From Flavobacteriaceae bacterium YJPT1-3 (GTDB lineage Bacteria > Bacteroidota > Bacteroidia > Flavobacteriales > Flavobacteriaceae), in contig CP123444.1 in the NCBI GenBank assembly GCA_029866965.1, positions 468,501-532,500 of the forward strand: a stretch of DNA of 64,000 nt, read 5' to 3'. Below the pieces are notes generated by a model, which had not been told where the DNA came from, made no database searches, and saw nothing but the letters and a program-made list of their open reading frames with translations. The position numbers and the translations under genes were made by a program. This document shows, piece by piece, positions 9,156-18,484 of the stretch. Every line of letters starts with the position of its first letter. Within the stretch, counting starts at the first letter, position 1.

Positions 9156-9621
9156 AATTGCCTTCCTATTCTTACTGGCCTTGGCGCTGACAAGCTGCGG
9201 ATCCTCCCGCAAGGTGATGGATTCAACAAATGACACAGCTTCTCAGGTAGTCGAACAAGCACGATCTTTTGCCGGTACGCCTTATCAGTACGGAGGCACG
9301 ACAAACCGCGGTATGGACTGTTCCGGACTGATCCACACGGCTTTCGCCAAAGAGAATATCATACTTCCCCGGGTCTCTCGAGATATGGCTCGTTATGGGA
9401 AGCCCGTAAAACTGAAGCAGGTTGAAAAAGGAGATCTGCTCTTTTTTGGCACTGGAAAAAATCGAAGGCGGATCAATCATGTAGGCCTGGTTACCGATGT
9501 CACCACTGACGACATTTATTTTATCCATGCGACCACTTCGCGAGGTGTTCTGGAGTCCAGTCTTAGTGAACGCTACTGGAATCGAGCTTTCGTAGAGGCC
9601 AAAACCGTCATCAATCCCTAA
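9148..9621 (+). CDS. NlpC/P60 family lipoprotein (C40 peptidase)
   Basis: Predicted gamma-D-glutamyl-diaminopimelate endopeptidase acting on peptidoglycan stem peptides (157 residues). The N-terminus is a lipoprotein signal with lipobox ALTSC (Cys17). The NlpC/P60 domain fills the rest: catalytic Cys58 in GMDCSGLI, His111 in INHVGLVTD, and a third polar residue around His127 in FIHATT. The compact single-domain form resembles Spr/MepS-type hydrolases. It overlaps lpxB by 8 bp and precedes comEC. Confidence 0.93.
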   Translation: MARIAFLFLLALALTSCGSSRKVMDSTNDTASQVVEQARSFAGTPYQYGGTTNRGMDCSGLIHTAFAKENIILPRVSRDMARYGKPVKLKQVEKGDLLFFGTGKNRRRINHVGLVTDVTTDDIYFIHATTSRGVLESSLSERYWNRAFVEAKTVINP

Positions 9622-9678
9622 CTTTTTGCACTAATCGTTTTCAAACGATAAAGAAAATAGCATCCCCTAAATTAGGGT

Positions 9679-11721
9679 ATGAAAGGCATCAACATACCTC
9701 TGCTTTGGTGCACGCTTATGCTCGCTTTGGGCATAATCGCTGCGCACTATTTCCCCATGCCTTTCTCAAGATTCTGGATGCTGGGTCTAGGCTCTTTCGT
9801 GATTTTTGGTGTGGTGTACATTTTGGTCCGTAAATTGAAGTCCTTACGAATCTATTTCACCCTTAGTTGTGCCCTACTCCTGGCATTTTTGGGTTATGGT
9901 AGAAGCCTAAGTACCCAGCCTAAAAATCAGGATAATCATTATTGGCATCATCTGGAGCCTGGGAAAATTCAACAAGTTCAATTCCGCATTCTGGAAGAAC
10001 GCAACTCCACTTCTTACGCACAACAATTCACTGCTTCCCTGCTTTCGATCAATGGCCAATCGACCCTAGGGCGGGTGTTGCTTCAGCTAAGGACAGGCGA
10101 TAATTCCATAAAAAAACTAGTCCCTGACCAAGGCTACCTCGCCTTGGGGACCTTCCAACCTATCCCTGCCTCGAAAAATCCTTATCAATTTGATTATGGT
10201 AATTTTCTTGCGAATCAGAAAATTTACGGTCAAATCATTCTGGAAGAACAGGATTTAGTAGCTCTTGGATCGCTTTCTCCCAGTTGGCGTGGCTGGGCGT
10301 TTCGCTTTCGCGAAAGCGTTAAAAAAGAATTACTAGCATTGCACTACGAGCCGCTTGAGTATGCCGTAATTAATGCCCTCCTATTGGGAGAGCGGCAGCA
10401 TTTGCCTAAGGTGCTCAGAGAGGACTATGCGGCTGCGGGTCTGATTCACATCCTGGCCTTGTCCGGCTTGCACATCGGTATCCTTCTATTAATCACTTCC
10501 GGTATTTTGAAGGTTATTTTATCAGCGAAACGCTATAGCCTTCTTCGATTACTGCTGACCCTCTTGATCATCTCGAGCTTCGCTTGCATCGCCGGCCTTA
10601 GTGCGTCCCTATTAAGGGCTGCTACCATGTTTTCTTTTGTGGCCATTGGAATGAGCAAAGGGAGACAGCAGGCCGGCTATAATGCCCTGATCATTTCGGC
10701 TTTAATTCTTTTGTGGATCAACCCAAAAATGCTCTTTGAAGTGGGATTTCAGCTGAGCTATGCGGCCGTTTTCTCTATTCTATGGATTTATCCGCTCATT
10801 CAGCGTTGCTATACGGCTCGATTTAAGCTGGACCGGCTCCTTTGGAATACCTTTTCCGTTAGTCTGAGTGCACAATTAGGCGTTTTACCCCTCAGCTTGT
10901 TCTATTTCCATCAATTTCCCGGACTTTTTTGGTTGGCCAATCTAGTGGTCGTGCCCTTTCTGGGGATTATTCTCGGCACCGGAATACTACTGATCGGCTT
11001 AGCACTACTCAATGCTTTACCGGCATTCTATGCAGACGCCTACGGCAATCTGATCGGGTTACTCAATGCCTTTACGCAATGGATCGCTGAACAGGAAATG
11101 TTCTTAGTTGAGCACATCTATTTCACTTTCTTTTTACTGCTGACCAGTTATGGTGTGTTGATCACCGGGGTTCGCTTTTTCAAAAAACCAGGCATTGATC
11201 GATTTCTTATTCTCACTTTTGGACTACTGATCTTCTTAGGCATCCTACTTATAGAAATTCAACCCAAACCGGACGCTCTGGTCATTCTCCATCAAAACCG
11301 AAAATCCTTGATCCTAATGAATCGAAAAAATAGCCTGAATATCTATACCTCAGACTCGATAACCCATCCCATGAAGCTAGGACCAATTTCCGATTGGGTG
11401 GAGAATCGATTTACATCGCAGGTCACCTTGCAGAACTGGTGCAATTATTTTGAAATCGATGATCGTAAGATACTTCTCATTGATCGGTCAGGGGTGTACG
11501 ACCTCAATCTTCCAAAAATGGATTATGTCGTGATTACTCAGGCGCCACGCATACATTTCGATCGCCTGGTAAACACCTTCCCCGATGCCGTCTTTATCGC
11601 TGATGGCAGCAATTACAAAAGGGATGTACTTCGTTGGCAACAGACTTGCCGCAAAAAAGAAATCCCTTTTCATAATACCTACGAAAAGGGAGCCTATATC
11701 ATTGAATCAGCAGCCGACTAA
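9679..11721 (+). CDS. comEC: ComEC/Rec2 family DNA-uptake channel protein
   Basis: Inner-membrane protein of 680 residues thought to pass single-stranded DNA during natural transformation. It has an N-terminal TM pair, a DUF4131-type OB-fold domain at about 70-200, and the Competence domain from about 215 with the characteristic ALLLGERQ and GLIHILALSGLHIGIL motifs and many TM helices. The C-terminal 140 residues occupy the place of the metallo-beta-lactamase domain, but no HxHxDH motif is present, so that domain looks degenerate or absent. An exact palindrome at 10304 encodes RFRES. The 57-bp gap before it contains a small dyad, ATCGTTT/AAACGAT. Confidence 0.93.
   Translation: MKGINIPLLWCTLMLALGIIAAHYFPMPFSRFWMLGLGSFVIFGVVYILVRKLKSLRIYFTLSCALLLAFLGYGRSLSTQPKNQDNHYWHHLEPGKIQQVQFRILEERNSTSYAQQFTASLLSINGQSTLGRVLLQLRTGDNSIKKLVPDQGYLALGTFQPIPASKNPYQFDYGNFLANQKIYGQIILEEQDLVALGSLSPSWRGWAFRFRESVKKELLALHYEPLEYAVINALLLGERQHLPKVLREDYAAAGLIHILALSGLHIGILLLITSGILKVILSAKRYSLLRLLLTLLIISSFACIAGLSASLLRAATMFSFVAIGMSKGRQQAGYNALIISALILLWINPKMLFEVGFQLSYAAVFSILWIYPLIQRCYTARFKLDRLLWNTFSVSLSAQLGVLPLSLFYFHQFPGLFWLANLVVVPFLGIILGTGILLIGLALLNALPAFYADAYGNLIGLLNAFTQWIAEQEMFLVEHIYFTFFLLLTSYGVLITGVRFFKKPGIDRFLILTFGLLIFLGILLIEIQPKPDALVILHQNRKSLILMNRKNSLNIYTSDSITHPMKLGPISDWVENRFTSQVTLQNWCNYFEIDDRKILLIDRSGVYDLNLPKMDYVVITQAPRIHFDRLVNTFPDAVFIADGSNYKRDVLRWQQTCRKKEIPFHNTYEKGAYIIESAAD
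10304..10317. repeat. Palindrome GCTTTCGCGAAAGC, exact copy
   Basis: Inside comEC, read as Arg-Phe-Arg-Glu-Ser. The symmetry extends one base on each side (CG...CG). Confidence 0.9.
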
Positions 11722-12269
11722 GAATCGTTAAAGGTACCTTTAAAATTAGCCTGATACTCCTGCCAGGCTTGCTGAGTGGTCAATTGCTTGTAATCATCGT
11801 TGGCAAGCATCCTCAAGAAAATCTCCAATTGTTTGGGTGTTTTATATCCGGGAATGGGTTGAATAAAATCTCCCGTTTCCGAAAAGAAAGCCAGCGAAGG
11901 GTAGGCATTGATCTTCATGGCATGAGCGAAGAAATGCTGACTATTTCGCTTTCCTTTACGCGCCGGGTCATAATTGGGATTGGTATAGGTAAAGTTCTTA
12001 TAGGTCACTTTTTCCGTACCCTCCGCATCGAACTTTACCGGATAGAAATTCTTATTGATAAAGTTGGCTACATCTTTATTGGTAAAGGTGTTGCGATCCA
12101 TGAGTTTACAGGGGCCACACCAGGTGGTGTAGACATCCACCAGTATTTTCTTTGGATTCTTTTTTTGGGCGGCCAGGGCTTCATCCATGGTCATCCAATT
12201 AATTTTCTGCGCCTGCATTGTCATGCCAAAAGCCATGACGACCAGTGCCACTGTCATCAATCTTTTCAT
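11718..12269 (-). CDS. Exported thioredoxin-fold protein
   Basis: A 183-residue periplasmic thiol-disulfide protein. I chose the ATG at 12269 because it begins a proper signal peptide (MKRLMTVALVVMAFGMTMQAQ); an upstream in-frame ATG at 12311 would put 14 charged residues before it. The redox motif is WCGPCK with Cys51 and Cys54, preceded by ILVDVYTTW as in the thioredoxin beta-alpha-beta core. A PxLAFF segment with the cis-proline position follows. It overlaps comEC by 4 bp in convergent orientation. The substrate is unknown; similar flavobacterial proteins are annotated simply as thioredoxin family. Confidence 0.9.
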   Translation of the reverse strand: MKRLMTVALVVMAFGMTMQAQKINWMTMDEALAAQKKNPKKILVDVYTTWCGPCKLMDRNTFTNKDVANFINKNFYPVKFDAEGTEKVTYKNFTYTNPNYDPARKGKRNSQHFFAHAMKINAYPSLAFFSETGDFIQPIPGYKTPKQLEIFLRMLANDDYKQLTTQQAWQEYQANFKGTFNDS

Positions 12270-12327
12270 GCTATTGTTCTGTTTAGATCGTGGGGACGAT
12301 AATAATTTCAAATATAAGTATTTGATT

Positions 12328-13863
12328 TTAATGCACTTTTCCCATCAATCGGGTCAAGATAGGAGCCATAATCAATACGATCACGGCAGCACCCAGAGAA
12401 TACATGGCAATGGTTTCGAATCCATTGGTGTAGGTCTCTAGTGTTTCTAAACCGCCCACATTCTTATCGGTGCTCTCAATTGCAAGATTCTTGCCAATAA
12501 ATCCTACGATCTGAAAGGCAAAAGCAGAAGATAAAAACCATACGCCCATCATAAAGGCTACGATACGCTTGGGAGACAGATCGGTAATCTTAGACAGCCC
12601 AACAGGAGACATGAATAATTCTCCTACAGAGATCAGAAAGTACATAATCAATAAGTAAGAAAATGGCACCATACCGTTGGCATCAGCGCTTCCACCGCTC
12701 ATAGCTAAAATATAGAAACTAATCCCGGCAAAGGCCAATCCTGCAGCAAACTTGTAGGGAGTACGTGGATTCATTTTGCGCTTACTCAAATAGGTCCACA
12801 TCAAAGAAATGGGGATGGAAAGAATAATAATATACATGGAGTTCAACGCATTGGTTTGAGCGGCATCAACCAGGAACAGGTTGACATTTCGCGCTGCGAA
12901 AAGCGTAATCACACTCCCCGACAACTCGTGAAAGCCCCAGAAAATCGTCATAAACAAGGTGATCATCACCGCTACGAAGAGTTTTTTTCGTTCGTCTGCC
13001 GTAGCCTGAAACATAATATAAGCCAGGTATAGCAATACGGTTACTCCAATTCCTTTAAAAATTACATTGACAATGTTCTGATCACCCAAAATACCGTCTC
13101 CTCCACCAATGGCCTGGTAAGAAGAAAGTAACCAGGCTACCACAGGCACACAGAGTACGGAAAGCAAATACACCAGGTTTTTCCCTCCAAACGAGGTTTT
13201 TTCAAGACCAGTTTCCTGATTGACAGGCGCCAACCCGCGATTTCCGAAGACATTGCGCTTGATCCCACTCCAAAAAACGATCAGCCCGGTTAACATTCCT
13301 ATCCCGGCTAGGCCGAAACCATAATGCCATCCGTAGGTGCTACCCAACCAGCCGCACAAAAGCGGAGCGACAAAACCTCCAATATTGATTCCCATGTAAA
13401 AAATGGTAAAGCCAGAATCCTTTTTAGGATCACCATCCTTGTAGAGCGTACCCACGAAGGTGGAAATATTTGGCTTAAAAAATCCATTTCCAACCACGAT
13501 AAAAGCCAGCGCTAAAAAGAAGGCAATATTGTTTTCGATGGCCAGCACAAAATGCCCAATAGCCATCAGAATACCACCCAGGAAAATGGAATTCCGCATG
13601 CCTAGTATGGAGTCGGACAAGCGTCCACCAATAACGGTAGAGGCATAGACCAAGGACCCGTAGGAAGAATATACCGCAGCGGCTGCAAAATCCCTGGCTA
13701 CCAGAGCCTCAAAGACCACATTGACCATGTAGAGCGTAAGCAAAGCACGCATTCCGTAAAAACTGAAGCGTTCCCAGAGCTCAGCGAAAAAGAGATAGAA
13801 CAATCCTTGCGGATGCCCCAGTAATTGCTTTTGTTCTGCAGTATTGTCGATCGTATCGGCCAT
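12328..13863 (-). CDS. POT/PTR family peptide:proton symporter
   Basis: MFS transporter of the POT family (511 residues, about 14 TM helices) importing di- and tripeptides with protons. The first helix carries the family motif ELWERFSFYGMRALL (the ExxERFxYY-like proton-coupling motif), and the later GNGFFKPNIST and FTIFYMGINIGGF stretches are the PTR2 signatures. It lies 12 bp downstream of a DPP-IV gene on the same strand, a pairing that makes sense: the protease releases dipeptides and this protein imports them. Confidence 0.95.
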   Translation of the reverse strand: MADTIDNTAEQKQLLGHPQGLFYLFFAELWERFSFYGMRALLTLYMVNVVFEALVARDFAAAAVYSSYGSLVYASTVIGGRLSDSILGMRNSIFLGGILMAIGHFVLAIENNIAFFLALAFIVVGNGFFKPNISTFVGTLYKDGDPKKDSGFTIFYMGINIGGFVAPLLCGWLGSTYGWHYGFGLAGIGMLTGLIVFWSGIKRNVFGNRGLAPVNQETGLEKTSFGGKNLVYLLSVLCVPVVAWLLSSYQAIGGGDGILGDQNIVNVIFKGIGVTVLLYLAYIMFQATADERKKLFVAVMITLFMTIFWGFHELSGSVITLFAARNVNLFLVDAAQTNALNSMYIIILSIPISLMWTYLSKRKMNPRTPYKFAAGLAFAGISFYILAMSGGSADANGMVPFSYLLIMYFLISVGELFMSPVGLSKITDLSPKRIVAFMMGVWFLSSAFAFQIVGFIGKNLAIESTDKNVGGLETLETYTNGFETIAMYSLGAAVIVLIMAPILTRLMGKVH

Positions 13864-13875
13864 TTTGGTAAGGAT

Positions 13876-16050
13876 TTACAGGTTGTTTTTTATAAAATTG
13901 GTCATCTTGGTGTAAAGGTGCAGGCGGGTATTCCCACCGTAGATACCGTGATTTTTGTCCGGGTAGATCGCCCAGTCAAATTGTTTGTTGGCCTGAACCA
14001 AGGCTTCGATCAGACTCATGGTGTTCTGCACATGTACGTTATCATCAGCACTACCGTGCACCAATAGGTATTTACCTTTCAACTTATCGACATGAGTCAC
14101 CGGTGAATTTTGGTCGTATCCAGACGGATTTTCCTGAGGCGTGGCCATGTAGCGCTCAGTATAGATGGTATCGTAATACCTCCAGCTGGAAACCGGGGCC
14201 ACTGCAATAGCCATACTGAAGGTGTCGTTACCCTGAAAAAGGCAGTTGGAAGACATAAAGCCTCCATAACTCCAACCCCAGATACCAATCCGTTCCCCAT
14301 CAATATAAGGCCGTTTGGCTAACTGCTGAGCCGCTGCGATTTGATCCTCCACTTCGTATTTACCCAATTCTTTTTGCGTGATCTTTTTAAAATCTCGCCC
14401 TTTGAGACCAGTACCTCGTGGATCTACACAAACCACGATCGTACCCTCCTGCACCAACATCTGATGCCAGAAATCATTGGCTCCACCCCAACTGTTTTTA
14501 ACGCTTTGGGATCCCGGTCCGGAATACTGCGTCATAAACAATGGGTATACTTTGTTCGCGTCAAAATCGGCAGGCTTGATGATGTACGCATTGAGGTCGG
14601 CTCCGTTCACGGATAGCGTAAAGAACTCCTTGGGCGAGGTCTTGTACTGGGAATAGCGCTCTGCGAGAGCTTCATTAGCAACGATCATCCGTAGTTGTTT
14701 ACCCTCTTTTGCGCGATGCAAAGCATAGCGCCAGGGAGTCGTAGCGGTCGAGAAGGAATTGATGTAGTAGGTAAAATCAGCACTAAAATCGGCGCTGTTC
14801 GTTCCAGGTTCAGCCGATAGCACTTGCTTCTTTTTTCCATTCAACCCCACAGCATATACTCCGCGGTTGATGGAACCATTCTCCGTACTTTGATAAAAAA
14901 TACGCTTGGTTTTGGCATCATAGCCATAGTAATCGGTGACCTCCCAGGAACCCTGAGTAATCTGATTTTTCAACCGTCCATTCTTATCGTAGTGGTAGAT
15001 GTGGTTCCAACCGTCCATTTCACTGGTCCAGATAAAACTATTGTCCTCCAGAAAGGTCAGATAATCGGTCACATCTACATAAGCTTTATCGGTTTCTCGA
15101 AGCACTCGTTTGGAACGGTCTTCGGAAGCATCATAAAAAATAAGATCCAGATTGTTTTGATAGCGATTCAGAGTTTGAACGGATAAGACATCAGGGTCCT
15201 GAGTCCAGTCAAGCCTCGGGATGTAATAATTCTCAAAGGCCGATAAATCGATTTGTTTCGCTTTCGCGGAAGCCAGATCATACACATGTAAGCTCACCGT
15301 AGCATTGATCTCTCCGGCTTTAGGATACTTAAAGACCTGTTGCGTCTGATAGAGTTCACTGCCATAAATATCCATAGAGAATTCCGGTACTAAACGTTCA
15401 TCAAATCGAATAAAAGCAATTTTGTCTCCAGTGGCATTCCAGTCAAAAGCACGCACGAATGCAAACTCTTCCTCATACACCCAGTCGGTGATCCCGTTGA
15501 TGATCTCATTCTTAACCCCATCGAAGGTCACCTGAGTAGTGGTTCCATCCGTCAGGTTTTTGATGTAAATATTGTTGTTCAGGCCATAGGCGACCTGACT
15601 TCCATCCGGAGAGAAGGTCGGTTCCTGTATGGGTTCCTCAGCAACAGTTGTCAATGTTTTGCTCTGAAGATCATACACCAGATAAGTACCCAGGGTGGAT
15701 CTTCTGTAAATCGACTTCAAATTAGTGGCTAGTAATACCTTTTGCTCATCCGGACTGAATTCATAGCTGATGAAATAATCCAGGCCATCAATTGTGCTGG
15801 CGTCTATTGCCGTTCGCACCTGTACACCACTGGCATAATCAAAAATATCAACAGTGCTGTTTCTGGTATTTCGGTCAAAATTCATGACCGCATACTCCTT
15901 TCCGTTATTGAGTGAATGCAGGCGATCCAAATATTCACTTCTGAAGGTATTATCTTTCCAAATGTCTTCGAGGGTAATTTCTTGTAGTTGCGCGGTGGCA
16001 GTAGCTGTTGCTGAAAGTAGAAAAGCAACGATTAGGTGTTTTAAGCCCAT
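13876..16050 (-). CDS. Dipeptidyl peptidase IV, S9 family
   Basis: Periplasmic serine peptidase of 724 residues removing X-Pro or X-Ala dipeptides from peptide N-termini. A signal peptide (to about residue 20) is followed by a beta-propeller (about 40-490) and an alpha/beta hydrolase domain. The catalytic Ser594 is in GWSYGG, the Asp is 669 or 670 in GSADDNV, and His701 is in DKNHGI. The YEEEFAF segment in the propeller contains the paired Glu residues that hold the substrate N-terminus in DPP4. Same-strand spacing of 12 bp to the peptide transporter suggests one transcript. A one-mismatch palindrome is at 15260. Confidence 0.95.
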   Translation of the reverse strand: MGLKHLIVAFLLSATATATAQLQEITLEDIWKDNTFRSEYLDRLHSLNNGKEYAVMNFDRNTRNSTVDIFDYASGVQVRTAIDASTIDGLDYFISYEFSPDEQKVLLATNLKSIYRRSTLGTYLVYDLQSKTLTTVAEEPIQEPTFSPDGSQVAYGLNNNIYIKNLTDGTTTQVTFDGVKNEIINGITDWVYEEEFAFVRAFDWNATGDKIAFIRFDERLVPEFSMDIYGSELYQTQQVFKYPKAGEINATVSLHVYDLASAKAKQIDLSAFENYYIPRLDWTQDPDVLSVQTLNRYQNNLDLIFYDASEDRSKRVLRETDKAYVDVTDYLTFLEDNSFIWTSEMDGWNHIYHYDKNGRLKNQITQGSWEVTDYYGYDAKTKRIFYQSTENGSINRGVYAVGLNGKKKQVLSAEPGTNSADFSADFTYYINSFSTATTPWRYALHRAKEGKQLRMIVANEALAERYSQYKTSPKEFFTLSVNGADLNAYIIKPADFDANKVYPLFMTQYSGPGSQSVKNSWGGANDFWHQMLVQEGTIVVCVDPRGTGLKGRDFKKITQKELGKYEVEDQIAAAQQLAKRPYIDGERIGIWGWSYGGFMSSNCLFQGNDTFSMAIAVAPVSSWRYYDTIYTERYMATPQENPSGYDQNSPVTHVDKLKGKYLLVHGSADDNVHVQNTMSLIEALVQANKQFDWAIYPDKNHGIYGGNTRLHLYTKMTNFIKNNL
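15260..15273. repeat. Palindrome, one mismatch
   Basis: GCTTTCGCGGAAGC within the DPP-IV gene; read on the minus strand as Ala-Ser-Ala-Lys-Ala. Confidence 0.65.
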
Positions 16051-16212
16051 AAATGAAAGATCGTTTTAAAATTTGTCAAGTTTACTAAAAATCCCACAAA
16101 AAGGGGGGCGATTCCTGTTAAATACGCAAATAGAATGCCGAACAGTCAACAGAAGCAGCCCTTTTGGGAACGCTTATTTGTCGTTATCTTTACGGCACCT
16201 TAGTATTTGAAT

Positions 16213-17529
16213 ATGACCCAACCCATCAGCGGTTTTTCCAAGCTTTCCAAATCAGAGAAAATCGATTGGCTTATCAACACCTATTTCACGGAAGCTATTG
16301 AAGCCCGTAATGTACTTGAACGCTACTGGAACAGTGATGAACAACTGCAACAATTGCATGATGAGTTCATTGAAAATACCATCACTAATTTCTATTTACC
16401 GCTGGGGGTGGCTCCCAATTTCAAAATCAATGACCGGCTGTATGCCATACCTATGGCGGTGGAAGAAAGCTCGGTAGTAGCCGCCGCAAGCAAAGCAGCC
16501 AAGTATTGGTATGAGCGCGGAGGTTTTAAAACGCGCGTGATTGACACCGTCAAAATAGGCCATGTGCATTTTATGTTTGATGGTGATCCGGACCACTTAA
16601 AACGCTTTGTCGAGCGGCATCTCAATGCCTTAAAAGATTCAGCTGCAGGGCTTACCGCAAAAATGGAAAAACGAGGCGGCGGACTGTTATCTATGAAGCT
16701 GGTTGATCAAACCCAGAAGCTCTCCAACTACTATCAATTGGAGTGTCGCTTTGAAACCAAAGACGCCATGGGTGCCAATTTCATCAACTCCTGCCTGGAG
16801 CAATATGCCGCTGAATTGGAACGACTGGCGCAAGAGGAGCTAAGAACTTCAACTAAGGAGAATACGGTGGAAGTGGTCATGAGTATCCTTTCCAATTATG
16901 TACCGGAATGCCTGGTTTACGCAGAGGTATCCTGCCCGGTAGAGCAACTGGCCGAGCCCGGTATCGAACCTGAACATTTTGCAGAAAAATTTGTTCAGGC
17001 TGTACAAATTGCAGAAGTAGAGCCTTATCGCGCGGTGACTCATAATAAAGGGATCATGAATGGCATTGATGCTGTGGTGATCGCCACAGGGAATGATTTT
17101 AGAGCGATTGAAGCGGGCATTCATGCGTATGCCGCTCGTTCCGGAAACTACCGAAGTTTGACTCAGGCGCGTATAGAGGATGGGAACTTCCGTTTTTCAA
17201 TCGAGATCCCTCTCGCACTTGGAACCGTGGGAGGATTGACTAAATTACATCCACTGGTGCGCTGGTGCCTTGAACTCTTGCAGCAACCCAGCGCTCGCGA
17301 ACTTATGCAAATAGTGGCAGTTGCTGGTCTGGCTCAAAATTTTGGAGCTTTGAAGTCACTCGTGACCACAGGAATCCAACAAGGACATATGAAAATGCAT
17401 TTATTGAATATTCTCAATCAACTGAATGCAACCCCCGATGAAAAAGAGAAAGCGGTGACCCATTTTAAAGATGTCCCCGTTTCTCACAGCGCTGCGGAAG
17501 CCTTGCTTGAAAAACTGCGTAACTCTTGA
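16213..17529 (+). CDS. Hydroxymethylglutaryl-CoA reductase, class II
   Basis: Mevalonate-pathway enzyme interconverting HMG-CoA and mevalonate (438 residues). I take ATG at 16213; a TTG two codons upstream is less likely. Catalytic landmarks are the Glu in MAVEESSVVAAASKAA, the lysine/asparagine region HNKGIMNGID, and GNDFRAIEAG. The LPLGVAPNF substrate loop is present. The sequence is of the short bacterial class II type, historically called degradative, but next to a GHMP kinase it is more probably biosynthetic for isoprenoids. Its stop overlaps the start of that kinase. Confidence 0.95.
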   Translation: MTQPISGFSKLSKSEKIDWLINTYFTEAIEARNVLERYWNSDEQLQQLHDEFIENTITNFYLPLGVAPNFKINDRLYAIPMAVEESSVVAAASKAAKYWYERGGFKTRVIDTVKIGHVHFMFDGDPDHLKRFVERHLNALKDSAAGLTAKMEKRGGGLLSMKLVDQTQKLSNYYQLECRFETKDAMGANFINSCLEQYAAELERLAQEELRTSTKENTVEVVMSILSNYVPECLVYAEVSCPVEQLAEPGIEPEHFAEKFVQAVQIAEVEPYRAVTHNKGIMNGIDAVVIATGNDFRAIEAGIHAYAARSGNYRSLTQARIEDGNFRFSIEIPLALGTVGGLTKLHPLVRWCLELLQQPSARELMQIVAVAGLAQNFGALKSLVTTGIQQGHMKMHLLNILNQLNATPDEKEKAVTHFKDVPVSHSAAEALLEKLRNS

Positions 17530-18434
17530 GCCGCTACTACGGCCACGGTAAATTATTGCTAACGGCAGAATATGCTGTTCTTGATGGTGCCAAAGCCCTG
17601 GCCATACCCACTCAAAAAGGGCAATCCTTAGAAATCCAAGAATACGATCGAGAAGAACTTTTCTGGAAAAGCTATGACCATAAGGGACAGCTGTGGTTTA
17701 AGGATCAATTACTCTGGAAAGATGAAGCATTTCGATCGCAATCTCAAACTGCTACCGGGAAGCGACTTGAACAATTGCTGAATGCCATCATTACCCTCAA
17801 ACCTGGATTTCATGATAAAGCCCTTGGTCAACAGGCCATTACCCATTTAGAATTTCCAGCCAATTGGGGACTGGGCAGTTCTTCTACCCTGGTCGTGAAC
17901 CTGGCCTCCTGGGCTCAGGTAAATCCTTATGAATTACTGGAAGCGAGTTTTGGAGGGAGTGGGTATGATCTCGCTTGCGCGAAAGCAGAATCGCCCATAC
18001 TCTATACCCGCAATAGATTTGAACCTCAGGTGGAGTCAGTATCCCTAAATTGGAATTTTACGGACCGGCTTTGGTTCGTGCATTTGAACGAGAAAAAGAA
18101 CAGTCGGGAGGCGATCAGTCATTATCGCAGTCAGTCCGTATCACAGAAAGAACAATTGATTCTAGAGGTCAATGATTTAACCCAGCAATTTTTAGAGGCT
18201 AAAACCCTTGAACAGTTGGAAACCGCAATCGACAGGCATGAGGTCCTCTTATCTCGAGTACTTGGACTGCCTCCCATCAAAGAAAAACGATTTAAAGATT
18301 TTCGCGGAAGCATAAAAAGCCTGGGAGGCTGGGGTGGCGACTTTGTCCTGGCTACTGATCCGGGTGATGCAGAAGCCTATTTTCGGGATAAGGGGTATCC
18401 CACCATATGCGCCTTTTCAGACATGATTTTATAA
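17526..18434 (+). CDS. GYDIA-type GHMP kinase (mevalonate kinase-like)
   Basis: GHMP-superfamily kinase of 302 residues. The start must be TTG at 17526: the codons before it are CTC and then a TAA, and no in-frame ATG occurs until the very C-terminus, while the conserved GHGKLLLTAEY begins only five codons in. The TTG shares bases with the TGA of the HMG-CoA reductase gene (TTGA), implying coupled translation. The ATP loop WGLGSSSTLV and the GSGYDLACAKAE motif (GYDIA-type) are visible. In the isoprenoid context it most likely phosphorylates mevalonate or phosphomevalonate; which one cannot be told from sequence. Confidence 0.9.
   Translation: MSRYYGHGKLLLTAEYAVLDGAKALAIPTQKGQSLEIQEYDREELFWKSYDHKGQLWFKDQLLWKDEAFRSQSQTATGKRLEQLLNAIITLKPGFHDKALGQQAITHLEFPANWGLGSSSTLVVNLASWAQVNPYELLEASFGGSGYDLACAKAESPILYTRNRFEPQVESVSLNWNFTDRLWFVHLNEKKNSREAISHYRSQSVSQKEQLILEVNDLTQQFLEAKTLEQLETAIDRHEVLLSRVLGLPPIKEKRFKDFRGSIKSLGGWGGDFVLATDPGDAEAYFRDKGYPTICAFSDMIL
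17973..17986. repeat. Palindrome, one mismatch
   Basis: GCTTGCGCGAAAGC in the GHMP kinase gene, encoding part of the GYDLACAKAE motif, so here it may be constrained by protein sequence. Confidence 0.5.
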
Positions 18435-18463
18435 AAAAAGCCGTCCCCAGAGGACGGCTTTTT
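18434..18463. terminator. Bidirectional terminator
   Basis: GCCGTCC pairs with GGACGGC around a CCAGA loop, flanked by an A-run and a T-run. It lies between the convergent GHMP kinase and PPIase genes and would end both transcripts. Confidence 0.85.
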
Positions 18464-18484
18464 CATGCTATAGAGAACAGAAAC

